64,000 bases of DNA from NCBI RefSeq assembly GCF_039621805.1, contig NZ_CP155075.1:992001-1056000 (forward strand), given 5' to 3'. The DNA is from Paraburkholderia sp. PREW-6R (lineage in GTDB: Bacteria > Pseudomonadota > Gammaproteobacteria > Burkholderiales > Burkholderiaceae). Under the pieces are notes generated by a model. The model had not been told where the DNA came from and ran no database searches. It saw only the letters and a program-made list of their open reading frames with translations. Within the stretch, counting starts at the first letter, position 1. Each line of letters starts with the position of its first letter. Shown piece after piece: positions 45,280 to 53,752 of the stretch. A program made the translations under genes and the position numbers.

Positions 45280-45852
45280 TCAGTCGTGGAGATCGATGCG
45301 ATAACGAAGCGCTTGGGCATTTCCATAGGCGGCCGTCTTCCTGAACCGTTCGATCACGAGACCACCGCATGCTGCGATGACCCGCTGTGAGGCCATATTG
45401 TCGGGATCGACCGTTAGCTCCACATAGGGCAAGCCCCGTAGTCTCGCTTCTTCCAGCATCAGACTGAGGGCCTGCCGGGCGTAGCCGTTGCCGCGCCTCC
45501 ACGGCACAACTGAGAAGCCGATATGTCCGAGCACATGGGGCGGCAACTCGGCCGTTCCAGGCCGCCAGCGAAAGCCGATCGCACCGCTGACAGCGCCGTC
45601 CCAAATCCATCGGACGATGCCTGGCAGACGGGCGACGGTCGAGCCATCGGGCAGAGAGATCGGGCCACCCGATGCGGTCGGATCATCCAGCCCGTCGACG
45701 AATGCCGTTGCGTTCAATTTGATGGCATCCAGCTGTTCGCGCGCAGCAATCTCCTTACGAACATTATCAGGCGACCAGCCGGCCTCCAGGGCCGAAACGT
45801 AGCTTCCCAGCATCGCAATCGTGGGCTTCAGGAGTTCGATCCTGGTTGTCAT
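45280..45852 (-). CDS. GNAT-family N-acetyltransferase
   Basis: A 190-residue acetyltransferase. ATG at 45852 has GGAG eight bases upstream and begins MTTRIELLKPTIAML; the open frame continues to 46128, but that extension is not family-like. The acetyl-CoA-binding region is HIGFSVVPWRRGNGYARQALSLMLEEARLRG (motif A, R-x-x-G-Y/A), followed by YVELTVDPDNMASQRVIAACGG. It belongs to the RimJ/RimL-like group with a long N-terminal part. A frameshifted fragment of a paralogue lies 11 kb to the left on the other strand. Substrate unknown; amino groups of peptides or antibiotics are possible. Confidence 0.92.
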   Translation of the reverse strand: MTTRIELLKPTIAMLGSYVSALEAGWSPDNVRKEIAAREQLDAIKLNATAFVDGLDDPTASGGPISLPDGSTVARLPGIVRWIWDGAVSGAIGFRWRPGTAELPPHVLGHIGFSVVPWRRGNGYARQALSLMLEEARLRGLPYVELTVDPDNMASQRVIAACGGLVIERFRKTAAYGNAQALRYRIDLHD

Positions 45853-46191
45853 TGTCTTCGCTCCAGGAGATAAAGTTGCGAACAGTTCAAGCGGCGGTGT
45901 CCAGGGTCGCAAAGTGACTGGACCGGGCCGAACGACCCTTTGGTCGAACCGGTAGAGCGTCGCATCGCAGTCGCCGAGGGTCATAGAATGGCCAACATAC
46001 TGACCGTCGGTTACAGCAGGGACAACCTTTGCCCAGAATGCCGCCGATGCCAAGTTTTTCCCTGACGTGCCATATCTGCCAGTGACCGGGAAATGTGCAC
46101 AGCGAGTCGGATACGACCGCGTTCCCACCCGTTATCCGTGCCTTCAAAACTCCCGGACGATGACTGTCAATCCAGGCAGGCGGATAGCCGC
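45853..46191. other. Spacer between two minus-strand genes
   Basis: About 340 bases. The minus-strand frame in phase with the acetyltransferase gene is open through most of it (up to 46128) and includes FWAKVVPAVTDGQYVGHSMTLGD, which reads like protein, but I do not recognise it. It could be a remnant or part of a longer acetyltransferase. Confidence 0.4.
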
Positions 46192-47109
46192 TTATGACTT
46201 TGCCACCTCGGCTGTCTCAGCCGTCTCGTCGCCGATTCCAAGTTCCTTCAGAAACCAGGCCTTGAACGTCTCGAACGCCTCGTGCCTCTGCGGCCATCTA
46301 GGATGCACAAGGTAGTGCCCTACGTAGTCGACTTCCCGCGTAGAGCCGGCAAGCGGCCTCACGAGTTCGCCGCGTTGCAGTTCGCGTTCGGAGAGAAGCG
46401 TGGATTCAAGCACGACGCCCAGGCTGTCGACCGCAGCGGCGATCGCCATCGCGCTGCGGTCGAAGCGCAGGCCGTAGTGCGTCGGCGGCGGAAGGTGGTT
46501 TGCTTCGAACCATCCCGCCCATTGGTACATCTGGACCTCACACTGAATCAGCGGCACGCCATACAGATCCTCTGGCGTGCGGATGTACTCCGCGAGCGCC
46601 GGCGTACATAGCGGTGCCAGTCCTTCCACACCGAGCGGGATCTTCTTGTGCGGCGAAGGCTTCGGTTCGCCATAGACGATATCGAGATCGAAGTCATCGT
46701 CGAAACGCGCGTACTCGGTGCTCGCAGAAAATCGCAGGTCGATGTTCGGATGATCCCGCACGAACCCCGCAAGCCGTGGCAGCAGCCATTGCGTCGCGAA
46801 GCTGGGCGCCGTGTGCAGTCGAAGCGGCGCGCGTTCCTCCTTGGTCAGCAGCGCAAAGCCGCGCTGCATCTCGTCCATGCCGCGCTGGATGTGCTCCATC
46901 AGCATCGCGCCTTCGCGCGTCAGGCGCACTTCCCGGGTGCTGCGCTGGAACAGCCGATGGCCAAGCAGCTCTTCGAGCTTACGCACGGAATGGCTAACCG
47001 CGCTCGGCGACAGGTTGAGCTCGCGCGCCGCATCAGCGAAAGAAAGCGATCGACCGGCAGCCTCGTAAACCCGGATATACGACAGCGGGACCTTGCGGAA
47101 AACGTTCAT
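46192..47109 (-). CDS. LysR-family regulator, GcvA-like
   Basis: A 305-residue LysR regulator of the GcvA/AmpR group, starting MNVFRKVPLSYIRVYEAAGRSLSFADAARELNLSPSAVSHSVRKLEELLG, with LFQRSTREVRLT next. The effector domain has PSFATQWLLPRLAGFVRDHPNIDLRFSAS and DLDIVYGEP, typical of the group. It is divergent from the transketolase operon; a 13-base T-N11-A palindrome lies 13 bases in front of its own start codon. It is therefore the probable activator of the transketolase, dehydrogenase and carrier genes. The effector is unknown. Confidence 0.93.
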   Translation of the reverse strand: MNVFRKVPLSYIRVYEAAGRSLSFADAARELNLSPSAVSHSVRKLEELLGHRLFQRSTREVRLTREGAMLMEHIQRGMDEMQRGFALLTKEERAPLRLHTAPSFATQWLLPRLAGFVRDHPNIDLRFSASTEYARFDDDFDLDIVYGEPKPSPHKKIPLGVEGLAPLCTPALAEYIRTPEDLYGVPLIQCEVQMYQWAGWFEANHLPPPTHYGLRFDRSAMAIAAAVDSLGVVLESTLLSERELQRGELVRPLAGSTREVDYVGHYLVHPRWPQRHEAFETFKAWFLKELGIGDETAETAEVAKS

Positions 47110-47121
47110 GGCATTGATTGG

Positions 47122-47134
47122 TGAATGTCATTCA
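47122..47134. promoter_or_regulatory. LysR T-N11-A operator
   Basis: TGAATG and CATTCA are perfect arms around one T, and the whole element has the T-N11-A form of LysR-type binding sites. It lies in the 177-base divergent spacer between the GcvA-like gene and the transketolase operon. Confidence 0.65.
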
Positions 47135-47286
47135 TCGCGTCTTGCAATCTTTTCTTTTGTCGGGCGCACTGGGTCAAGCATACATTACGTTCACCCCGTT
47201 TTCACACTGACCGATTGCTGAACTGGAGACAACTGCAGCCATCGGGATCGTCGGGGCTCCCGAGTCCATCTTCCGCAGGAAAAGCC

Positions 47287-48180
47287 ATGACAATGACTAT
47301 TGAGGCCGCGCCGCAAATCGGCCCAACATCAGCGCAACTCTCAAAAATTGCCGGTCACGCCTATCGCATCCGCCGCTTCGCGCTGCGCATGGGCGAAGTG
47401 CAAGGCCAAGGCTACATCGGGCAGGCGCTTGGACTCGCCGACGCGCTCGCGGTAGCCTGGTGTCATGCGATGAATATCCGCCCCGCAGAGCCCGAATGGG
47501 AAGGCCGCGACCGCTTCCTGCTCTCGCACGGGCACTACGCGATCGCGCTATACGCCGCGCTGATCGAAGCGGGCGTCATCGCCGAAGATGAACTCGAAAC
47601 CTACGGCTCGGACGACAGCCGCCTGCCGATGTCCGGCATGGCGACTTACACGCCCGGCATGGAAATCTCGGGCGGCTCGCTCGGCCAGGGACTCACGATT
47701 GCGGTTGGCATGGCGCTCGGCCTGCGTCTGAAGGGCAGCCCGGCGACCGTCTACAACTCGATGTCGGACGGCGAACTCGACGAAGGTGCGACGTGGGAAG
47801 CCGCGCTCTCCGCCGCGCACCACGGTCTTGGCAACCTCATCACCATGGTTGACATCAACCGCCAGCAGGCCGACGGCCCGTCTCATGACGTACTCGCCTT
47901 CGAGCCGCTCGCCGACAAGTGGCTGTCGTTCGGCTGGCATGTCGAGCGCGTGAATGGCAACGATCTGCCCGCGCTCGTCGAAGCGTTCGATCGCGCCCGT
48001 GCACTCAAGGAAGCGAAGCCGCGCGTCATTCTGCTCGACACGCTGATGGGCAAGGGCGTCCCCTTTCTCGAGACACGCGAGAAGAATCACTTCATCCGAG
48101 TCGATGCAGAGGAGTGGCAGCAAGCCATCGCAGTGCTCGACGAGAACCACAAGCAAGCCCAGCAGGGAGACAAGGCATGA
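47287..48180 (+). CDS. Transketolase, N-terminal (thiamine diphosphate-binding) subunit
   Basis: A 297-residue protein equal to the N-terminal third of transketolase. ATG at 47287 is preceded by AGGAA; 54 further codons are open upstream but lie in the promoter region. GRDRFLLSHGHYAIALYAALIEAG, EISGGSLGQGLTIAVGMALG and the ThDP motif SDGELDEGATWEAALSAAHHGLGNLITMVDINRQQADG are clear (SDG where most enzymes have GDG). Split transketolases of this kind act with a separate C-terminal subunit, encoded next with an ATGA overlap. They are often dedicated to one sugar-phosphate pathway rather than to the pentose cycle. Confidence 0.93.
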   Translation: MTMTIEAAPQIGPTSAQLSKIAGHAYRIRRFALRMGEVQGQGYIGQALGLADALAVAWCHAMNIRPAEPEWEGRDRFLLSHGHYAIALYAALIEAGVIAEDELETYGSDDSRLPMSGMATYTPGMEISGGSLGQGLTIAVGMALGLRLKGSPATVYNSMSDGELDEGATWEAALSAAHHGLGNLITMVDINRQQADGPSHDVLAFEPLADKWLSFGWHVERVNGNDLPALVEAFDRARALKEAKPRVILLDTLMGKGVPFLETREKNHFIRVDAEEWQQAIAVLDENHKQAQQGDKA

Positions 48181-49178
48181 CTGCCATCGCTGAAAAGAAA
48201 CCTCGCCTGACCACGTCCGCGATGATTGCGTCCATCGCATCGGAAGGCCAGAAGACGCGCCCTGCTCCTTTCGGCCACGCATTGGTCGCGGAAGCGGAAA
48301 AGCGGCACAACATCGTCGGCCTGTCCGCGGATCTGTCCAAGTACACGGACCTGCATATCTTCGGCAACGCGTTTCCGAAGCGGTTCTTCCAGATGGGCAT
48401 GGCCGAGCAGCTTCTGATGGGCGCGGCGGGCGGCATGGCCAAGGAAGGCTTCATTCCGTTCGCCACGACCTACGCCGTGTTCGCGACCCGCCGGGCCTAT
48501 GACTTCATTCATCAGATCATCGCTGAGGAAAACCTCAATGTGAAGATCTGCGCCGCGTTGCCGGGTCTGACGACTGGCTACGGCCCCAGCCATCAGGCGA
48601 CCGAAGATCTGGCGCTGATGCGCGCCATTCCCGGCATGACCGTGATCGATCCATGCGATGCACTCGACACGGAGCAGGCCGTGGCCGCGATTGCTGCGCA
48701 CGACGGCCCTGTCTATATGCGTCTGCTGCGCGGCAAGGTGCCCGCCGTGCTGGACGACTACGACTACCAGTTCGAGCTCGGCAAAGCGAAGATGCTGCGA
48801 GACGGGAAGGACGCCCTCATTATCTCGTCCGGCATCATGACAATGCGCGCGCTTGACGCCGCACAAGCACTCGATGACGGGTCGGCTAGCGTTGGCGTAT
48901 TGCACGTGCCGACAATCAAGCCGCTCGACGAAGCGACCATCATCGAGCAATGCAGGAAGCAGGGACGCCTTGTGATCGTCGCGGAGAATCACAGCGTCAT
49001 CGGGGGCCTCGGCGATGCGGTGACGAGCGCGCTCGTGCGCCACCGCGTGCTGCCTGAATTCCGGCATATCGGCCTGCCCGACCAGTTCCTCGACGCGGGC
49101 GCGCTACCGACGCTGCACGACCGCTACGGCATCTCGACGGCTTCAATCGTCGAGTCGATCAAGACGTGGCTGAAGTAA
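48177..49178 (+). CDS. Transketolase, C-terminal (pyrimidine-binding) subunit
   Basis: A 333-residue protein with the PYR domain and the C-terminal domain of transketolase. ATG at 48177 overlaps the stop of the N-terminal subunit. FFQMGMAEQLLMGAAGGMA carries the Glu that activates thiamine diphosphate; GLTTGYGPSHQATEDLALMRAIPGMTVIDPCD is the conserved second block, and LVIVAENHSVIGGLGDAVTSAL marks the last domain. With its partner it moves two-carbon ketol units between sugar phosphates. The following dehydrogenase and MHS carrier genes suggest a branched- or unusual-sugar pathway. Confidence 0.94.
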   Translation: MTAIAEKKPRLTTSAMIASIASEGQKTRPAPFGHALVAEAEKRHNIVGLSADLSKYTDLHIFGNAFPKRFFQMGMAEQLLMGAAGGMAKEGFIPFATTYAVFATRRAYDFIHQIIAEENLNVKICAALPGLTTGYGPSHQATEDLALMRAIPGMTVIDPCDALDTEQAVAAIAAHDGPVYMRLLRGKVPAVLDDYDYQFELGKAKMLRDGKDALIISSGIMTMRALDAAQALDDGSASVGVLHVPTIKPLDEATIIEQCRKQGRLVIVAENHSVIGGLGDAVTSALVRHRVLPEFRHIGLPDQFLDAGALPTLHDRYGISTASIVESIKTWLK

Positions 49179-49195
49179 CCCCGAGGGCGGACATC

Positions 49196-50041
49196 ATGAA
49201 TGTGACATTTATCGGCATCGGCGCGATCGGCTTGCCGATGGCATTGCAGATCAAACGCGCGGGCCACACCGTGACCGGCGTCGATCTCTCGAGCCGCGCA
49301 CGGGAATGTGGCCAGGAAAGCGGCCTTGCCACTGTGGACAGCTTCGGCGCCGCGCCCCGTTCCGACGTGGTGGTCGCGATGGTCGCGACACCTCAGCAAC
49401 TCGCCTCGCTGGTCGACAGCGTGGGCACGAAACTGGAAGGCCAGACATGGATCGTCATGTCAACGGTCGGCCCGGATGCGGTGCGCGAACAGGGCGAACG
49501 TCTCGTTGCGGCAGGCGCGCGGGTCGTCGATGCCCCCGTGACGGGCGGCACCGCACGCGCGAAAACCGGCGAACTCGTGATCTTCGCATCAGGCCGGCAG
49601 GCGGACATCGACGCGGTGCGCCCGGTGCTCGACGCAATGGGCAGCGTGCGCGTCACCGGTCAGAGGCTCGGCGACGGTCAGGCCATCAAGGTCGTGAACC
49701 AGCATCTGTGCTCGGTGCATATCGTGGCCGCCGCAGAAGCGCTTAGCCTCGCACGCTCGCTCGGTCTCGATCCTGCCGCGGTACTCGAACTGGTCGAGAA
49801 AGGCGCGGCAGGCTCCTGGATGCTGTCCGACCGCGGCCCCCGCATGCTTCAGGGGACCGACGTAACGGTCACGAGTTCGATCAACATTTTCGTGAAGGAT
49901 AGCGATCTTGTCGCTCAAGCGGCGAAATCGTGCGGTGCGGACGTGCCGCTGCTTTCCATTGCGAAGGCCCGTTATACCAGGGCGGCAGAAGAAGGACTCG
50001 GCCTGCGCGACGACAGCCGCGTGATTGAAACCTGGCGCTAG
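49196..50041 (+). CDS. Beta-hydroxyacid dehydrogenase (3-hydroxyisobutyrate dehydrogenase family)
   Basis: An NAD(P)-dependent oxidoreductase of 281 residues of the HIBADH/6-phosphogluconate family. ATG at 49196 gives MNVTFIGIGAIGLPMALQIKRAGHTVTGVD, the normal nucleotide-binding N-terminus. VDAPVTGGTARAKTGELVIFASG is the substrate loop and GDGQAIKVVNQHLCSVHIVAAAEALSLA holds the catalytic Lys. Its start lies 18 bases after the transketolase stop, so it is in the same operon. Relatives oxidise L-threonate, D-glycerate or tartronate semialdehyde; a sugar-acid or tetronate role fits the neighbours better than valine breakdown. Confidence 0.92.
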   Translation: MNVTFIGIGAIGLPMALQIKRAGHTVTGVDLSSRARECGQESGLATVDSFGAAPRSDVVVAMVATPQQLASLVDSVGTKLEGQTWIVMSTVGPDAVREQGERLVAAGARVVDAPVTGGTARAKTGELVIFASGRQADIDAVRPVLDAMGSVRVTGQRLGDGQAIKVVNQHLCSVHIVAAAEALSLARSLGLDPAAVLELVEKGAAGSWMLSDRGPRMLQGTDVTVTSSINIFVKDSDLVAQAAKSCGADVPLLSIAKARYTRAAEEGLGLRDDSRVIETWR

Positions 50042-50148
50042 GCGCCGCGCCGTCCAGCTTTCAACGTGACGAGCGCTCGACGAAGCGCAAACGATGGGCC
50101 GTCTTCCTGAGAGAAGGCGACCGGTTAAAGTAATGGAGACAACTCACC

Positions 50149-51456
50149 ATGAATACGAGCAAACGAGGCCGCGCGGTTAAGGTCGCCGTCGCGTCGATGA
50201 TCGGCTCAGCAGTCGAGAGCTATGACTTTTTCATTTATGGAACGGCCGCTGCCGCGTGGTTCGGCAAGATCTTCTTTCACACCGCGGAGCCAATCGTCGG
50301 CATCATGGCGGCCTTCGCCACGCTGGCCATCGGTTTCCTCATGCGCCCGCTTGGCGGCTATCTCGCAGGCCACTATGGGGACCGCATCGGCCGCAAGGCG
50401 GTGCTGTTCTGGTCGCTGGTCGCGATGGGCGGCGCAACCGTGCTAATCGGGTTTTTGCCGACTTACTCGCAGGCTGGCGTCGTCGCGCCCATCCTGCTGA
50501 TTCTTCTGCGCATGATTCAGGGCATCGGCTTTGGTGCGGAATGGGGAGGCGCGGTTCTGATGGCGTGCGAACATGCGCCTGCAAAACGCCGCGGCTTTTT
50601 TGGCGCGATCCCACAGATCGGCATTCCGCTCGGCCTCCTGCTCGCGAACGGCGCGTTTTTGCTGTCGGGCGCGTTGCTGGAGGGGGACTGGATCTGGCGC
50701 ACGCCGTTCCTGATGTCGTTCCTGATGGTTGCCATCGGCATCTTCATCCGGATGAGCGTATCGGAATCGCCTGAATTCGAAGCGGTAAAGGCAGAGAACA
50801 AGGTGATGAAGCAGCCTGCGCTCGAAGTCGTCAAAAGCGACTGGCGCAGCATCCTGAAGATCGTCGGCCTGCGCATGGCGGAGACCGGTGGCTACTACAT
50901 CACAACCAGCTTCATGTTGTCATACGTGGCGCTCGCGCATGTGTCGACAACCCGCCATATCCTGTGGGGTACGTTGATTGGCTCGGCGGTCGGACTTGTG
51001 AGCCATCTGATGTACGGCGCTCTTAGCGACAGGATCGGCCGCCGTCCGGTTTTCATGTTCGGCGCGCTCTTTACCATCGCCTTTGGTGTGCCGATGTTCA
51101 TGCTGATCAACACCGGCGCAATCATCATGGTGATCGTTGCGGTCGCGCTGTCTCTGCTGTTCAGCCACGATCCGATTTTTGCAGTGGAGGCTAGCTGGTT
51201 CTCCGAGCAGTTCCCTGCAAACGTGCGCTCCTCGGGCATTTCGCTGGGCTACAACGGGGCGTCGGTGATCGCGGGGTTGCTGCCGATCATCGCGACGGGC
51301 ATGTTCGGCGCCTTTGGCTGGATCGGGCCCGCACTGATGTTCTCGGCGCTCGGAGTGGTATCGGCCTGCTGTGCCCTGACTATGAGGGAAACCGCGCCGG
51401 CCGTGCTCGAAAAGCGAGGCCAGCGCGCGAAACCGGAGCCCAGGCTCGCCGCCTGA
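50149..51456 (+). CDS. MFS transporter, metabolite:H+ symporter (MHS) family
   Basis: A 435-residue inner-membrane carrier with about 12 spans. The start MNTSKRGRAVKVAVASMIGSAVESYDFFIYGTAAAAWFGKIFF is typical of the MHS group (proline/betaine, citrate, alpha-ketoglutarate and shikimate carriers), as are GYLAGHYGDRIGRKAVL and RMIQGIGFGAEWGGAVLM. GGAGAC lies just before the ATG. It ends the transketolase operon, followed at once by a clear terminator, and probably imports the substrate of that pathway by proton symport. Solute not readable. Confidence 0.94.
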   Translation: MNTSKRGRAVKVAVASMIGSAVESYDFFIYGTAAAAWFGKIFFHTAEPIVGIMAAFATLAIGFLMRPLGGYLAGHYGDRIGRKAVLFWSLVAMGGATVLIGFLPTYSQAGVVAPILLILLRMIQGIGFGAEWGGAVLMACEHAPAKRRGFFGAIPQIGIPLGLLLANGAFLLSGALLEGDWIWRTPFLMSFLMVAIGIFIRMSVSESPEFEAVKAENKVMKQPALEVVKSDWRSILKIVGLRMAETGGYYITTSFMLSYVALAHVSTTRHILWGTLIGSAVGLVSHLMYGALSDRIGRRPVFMFGALFTIAFGVPMFMLINTGAIIMVIVAVALSLLFSHDPIFAVEASWFSEQFPANVRSSGISLGYNGASVIAGLLPIIATGMFGAFGWIGPALMFSALGVVSACCALTMRETAPAVLEKRGQRAKPEPRLAA

Positions 51457-51486
51457 AGCAATCATTGCTCAGTTCCGCGACATACG

Positions 51487-51511
51487 AGCCCGCCCCTCCC
51501 GGCGGGCTTTT
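51487..51511 (+). terminator. Intrinsic terminator of the transketolase-MHS operon
   Basis: A perfect eight-base stem AGCCCGCC / GGCGGGCT around a six-base loop ends in TTTT, 31 bases after the MHS stop codon. It separates this operon from the convergent phosphonoacetate hydrolase gene. Confidence 0.85.
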
Positions 51512-51786
51512 CAAATCCCGAGCCACCGAGCTGCATCGCGCCAAATGACGACCGGTGTTTTTTTGGTCCCCCCAGTTGGACAGCAACCGGCTACCTGGCG
51601 CGAATCCCATCGACTGGAAATAGCCGTTGAGTCCCCACGCCAACAGAAAAACAGAAACGCGTGGCGGAACTCAACGGCCAGTTCGCCGTTCACCACAGGG
51701 CCGCGCCGACGATCATCATTGTGTCGCTGCCAGTTTGTCGCTCTAATGGCCGTTGCGGTCTTTGCCGCACCGGCCATTCCTTGTCT

Positions 51787-53013
51787 TCAGGCGAGGTGAT
51801 TCAATGCAAGATCGAATACATCGAAATTTCGCAAACGCCGTGTACCGGCAATGTCGCGCAGCTTGCGATTAAAGATGAGGGGCACCTTCTGTTCCGACAA
51901 GCCGCCGTGAGACCGCAGCGGTACGGTGAGTCCAGACAGATCGTGCTTGTCGGCGGCGCTGCCAAGCACCGTGAGCCGTTCGCCCAGCACGACAATGTCG
52001 CCGATCCGGTCCGACGGTAGCTCGAACCGCTCGCTTGCCTCCGCCCGGGTCAGTACCGCCTCCACTCCGTCGATTGCGGCAATGAACGCCATGATTTCGC
52101 GTCCGCTTACATTGCCGTCTCGCAGATAGACGGTCGCGTAGGAGCCCAGTGCGCCGTGATGGACCACGTACGGATCGGTGATAGGCAGAATGACGCGCGT
52201 TGCCTGCGCACCATACTGCTCGTCGAGCCTGTCCTGCAGAAAAACTATGTTCGGACGCCCGATCGCATCGGTTTTAGCGTTCATGCCGTGATCGGCCGTC
52301 ACGCCCAGCACCGCGCCTTCGTCGTGCAATCGCTGCAGGTAGTGGTCCATCATTGCGTAAAAGGCGTTCGCCTCGGGTGTACCTGGCGCATGCTTGTGCT
52401 GCACGTAGTCAGTGGTAGAGAGGTACATCAGGTCCGGCCGCTCCTCACGCAGAATGGACAGACCGGCGGCAAAGACGAATTCGGAGAGTTCCGCGCTATA
52501 CACCGAAGGCACCGGCATGCCGACTCTCGCAAGAATGTCGTCGATGCCATGCTGCTGCCGCGTGACCTGGTCGGCTTTCTCCGCTGAAAAGCAGATCCCT
52601 TCCAGACGGTGGCCTAGCAGACTTCGCAGCTTGTCCTTCGCCGTCACCACCGCGACACTGGCGCCCGCGCGCGCCATCTCGGCAAGAATGGTGGGCGCGC
52701 GCAGATACCTGGGGTCGTTCATCAGGACTTCAGTTTGGGTCTCTTCGTCGAAAAAGAAATTGCCACATATGCCATGCACCGAGGGCGGTGCGCCGGTGAC
52801 GATGGACAGGTTGTTCGGGTTGGTAAATGACGGTACGACGCAATCGCCCGCGAGCACCGTTCCAGACGATCGCAAGCTGGCAAGAAATGGCGCCTTGCCA
52901 GCGAGGATCGCCTGATTGACGTAGTCCTGCTCGCAGCCGTCGACACACACCACGATCGTCGGTTGAGAAGGTATCGAGTAGGTCCGGTTATTGACTTCGA
53001 TCTTACGACTCAT
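51787..53013 (-). CDS. phnA: Phosphonoacetate hydrolase
   Basis: A zinc-dependent carbon-phosphorus bond hydrolase of the alkaline phosphatase superfamily, 408 residues, which splits phosphonoacetate into acetate and phosphate. Asp25 (VVCVDG), Thr64 (SFTNPN), the STTDYVQHKHAPG segment, VTADHGM and SHGGLSE supply the two-zinc site and the Thr nucleophile, at positions that match the Pseudomonas fluorescens enzyme as I know it. In that species a LysR-type gene controls phnA; here a LysR remnant lies 14 bases away on the other strand. No 2-aminoethylphosphonate genes (phnW, phnY) are nearby, so it may serve phosphonoacetate itself. Confidence 0.93.
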   Translation of the reverse strand: MSRKIEVNNRTYSIPSQPTIVVCVDGCEQDYVNQAILAGKAPFLASLRSSGTVLAGDCVVPSFTNPNNLSIVTGAPPSVHGICGNFFFDEETQTEVLMNDPRYLRAPTILAEMARAGASVAVVTAKDKLRSLLGHRLEGICFSAEKADQVTRQQHGIDDILARVGMPVPSVYSAELSEFVFAAGLSILREERPDLMYLSTTDYVQHKHAPGTPEANAFYAMMDHYLQRLHDEGAVLGVTADHGMNAKTDAIGRPNIVFLQDRLDEQYGAQATRVILPITDPYVVHHGALGSYATVYLRDGNVSGREIMAFIAAIDGVEAVLTRAEASERFELPSDRIGDIVVLGERLTVLGSAADKHDLSGLTVPLRSHGGLSEQKVPLIFNRKLRDIAGTRRLRNFDVFDLALNHLA

Positions 53014-53027
53014 TCAAGACCTCTCTG

Positions 53028-53306
53028 GTGAAATTGATCGGAATAACGTTAGCGCATGATGATCAATCCGCTCACACAATCGACAATGTTGCGCCGTACC
53101 CGCCAGAAAAACTGGCACATGCGATCGAACTTCCTCCACTCAACGCGCTGCGTGTGTTCAAGGTCGCCGCGCGCGCGGGCAGTTATTCCGCAACGGTACG
53201 TGAGTTGAATCTGACCCACGGTGCTGTGAGCCGTCATATCGCCGTCCTTGACGAATGGCTTGGACAACCGCTGTTCGTGCGAGAAGGAAAAAGCATGGTC
53301 ATTTGA
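53028..53306 (+). pseudogene. Truncated LysR regulator (PhnR-like), DNA-binding part only
   Basis: The frame reads PPLNALRVFKVAARAGSYSATVRELNLTHGAVSRHIAVLDEWLGQPLFVREGKSMVI and then meets a TGA at 53304. This is a clear GcvA-type LysR helix-turn-helix domain, but the 200-residue effector domain is missing. The about 30 codons before it are not family-like. It is divergent from phnA in the position expected for its regulator, so regulation has probably been lost or taken over. A short DNA-binding protein could still be made. Confidence 0.8.
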
Positions 53307-53752
53307 ACCCTTCCCCAGCTTGAGTACGATCGTACGTTAGGACGTCTGCATGAGCCGTTCCGCGGCTGACTTCAGGCGCTCAAGAGAACCGTCTTCGTCG
53401 GCAAGGATATTGTCGAACAGTCGTTGCCATTGTTCGGCGTGACTTTTTTTCCCGACTGATGCGATATTAGTTCAATTGAAGCACTTCGCTCCCAGGCATA
53501 GAATGGCCCCGTAGATCTGGGACGTGCCAGCGCGACCTTCGGATCGGAGCAAGCCTCGTACGGTGCGAGTCACCGAGGACGGTTCTGAGGTCTGCAACGC
53601 CGTCATGACGTTTCTTCAACTGTCGCTCGGCATAGTGCTGCTGCGTTTCTCCGCACGATACGCAACGAAATGTCATCCGTGCGCTCCGGAACAGCGCCAC
53701 CAATGGCCGTCAGGAGAGCGAATGACAATCAGGACAAGGCAAGGTGATATTG
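53307..53752. other. Spacer with a minus-strand C-terminal remnant
   Basis: No intact gene. On the minus strand 53471-53337 reads EQWQRLFDNILADEDGSLER and LKSAAERLMQTS before a stop, a plausible protein C-terminus without a start codon, so a second remnant of unknown family. The last part should contain the promoter of the following reductase gene. Confidence 0.45.

Noticed and set aside
45853..46128. In-frame 92-codon extension of the GNAT gene
   Set aside because: GGAG with good spacing precedes the ATG at 45852, and the extension has no acetyltransferase-like sequence, so it is treated as spacer, perhaps a relic.
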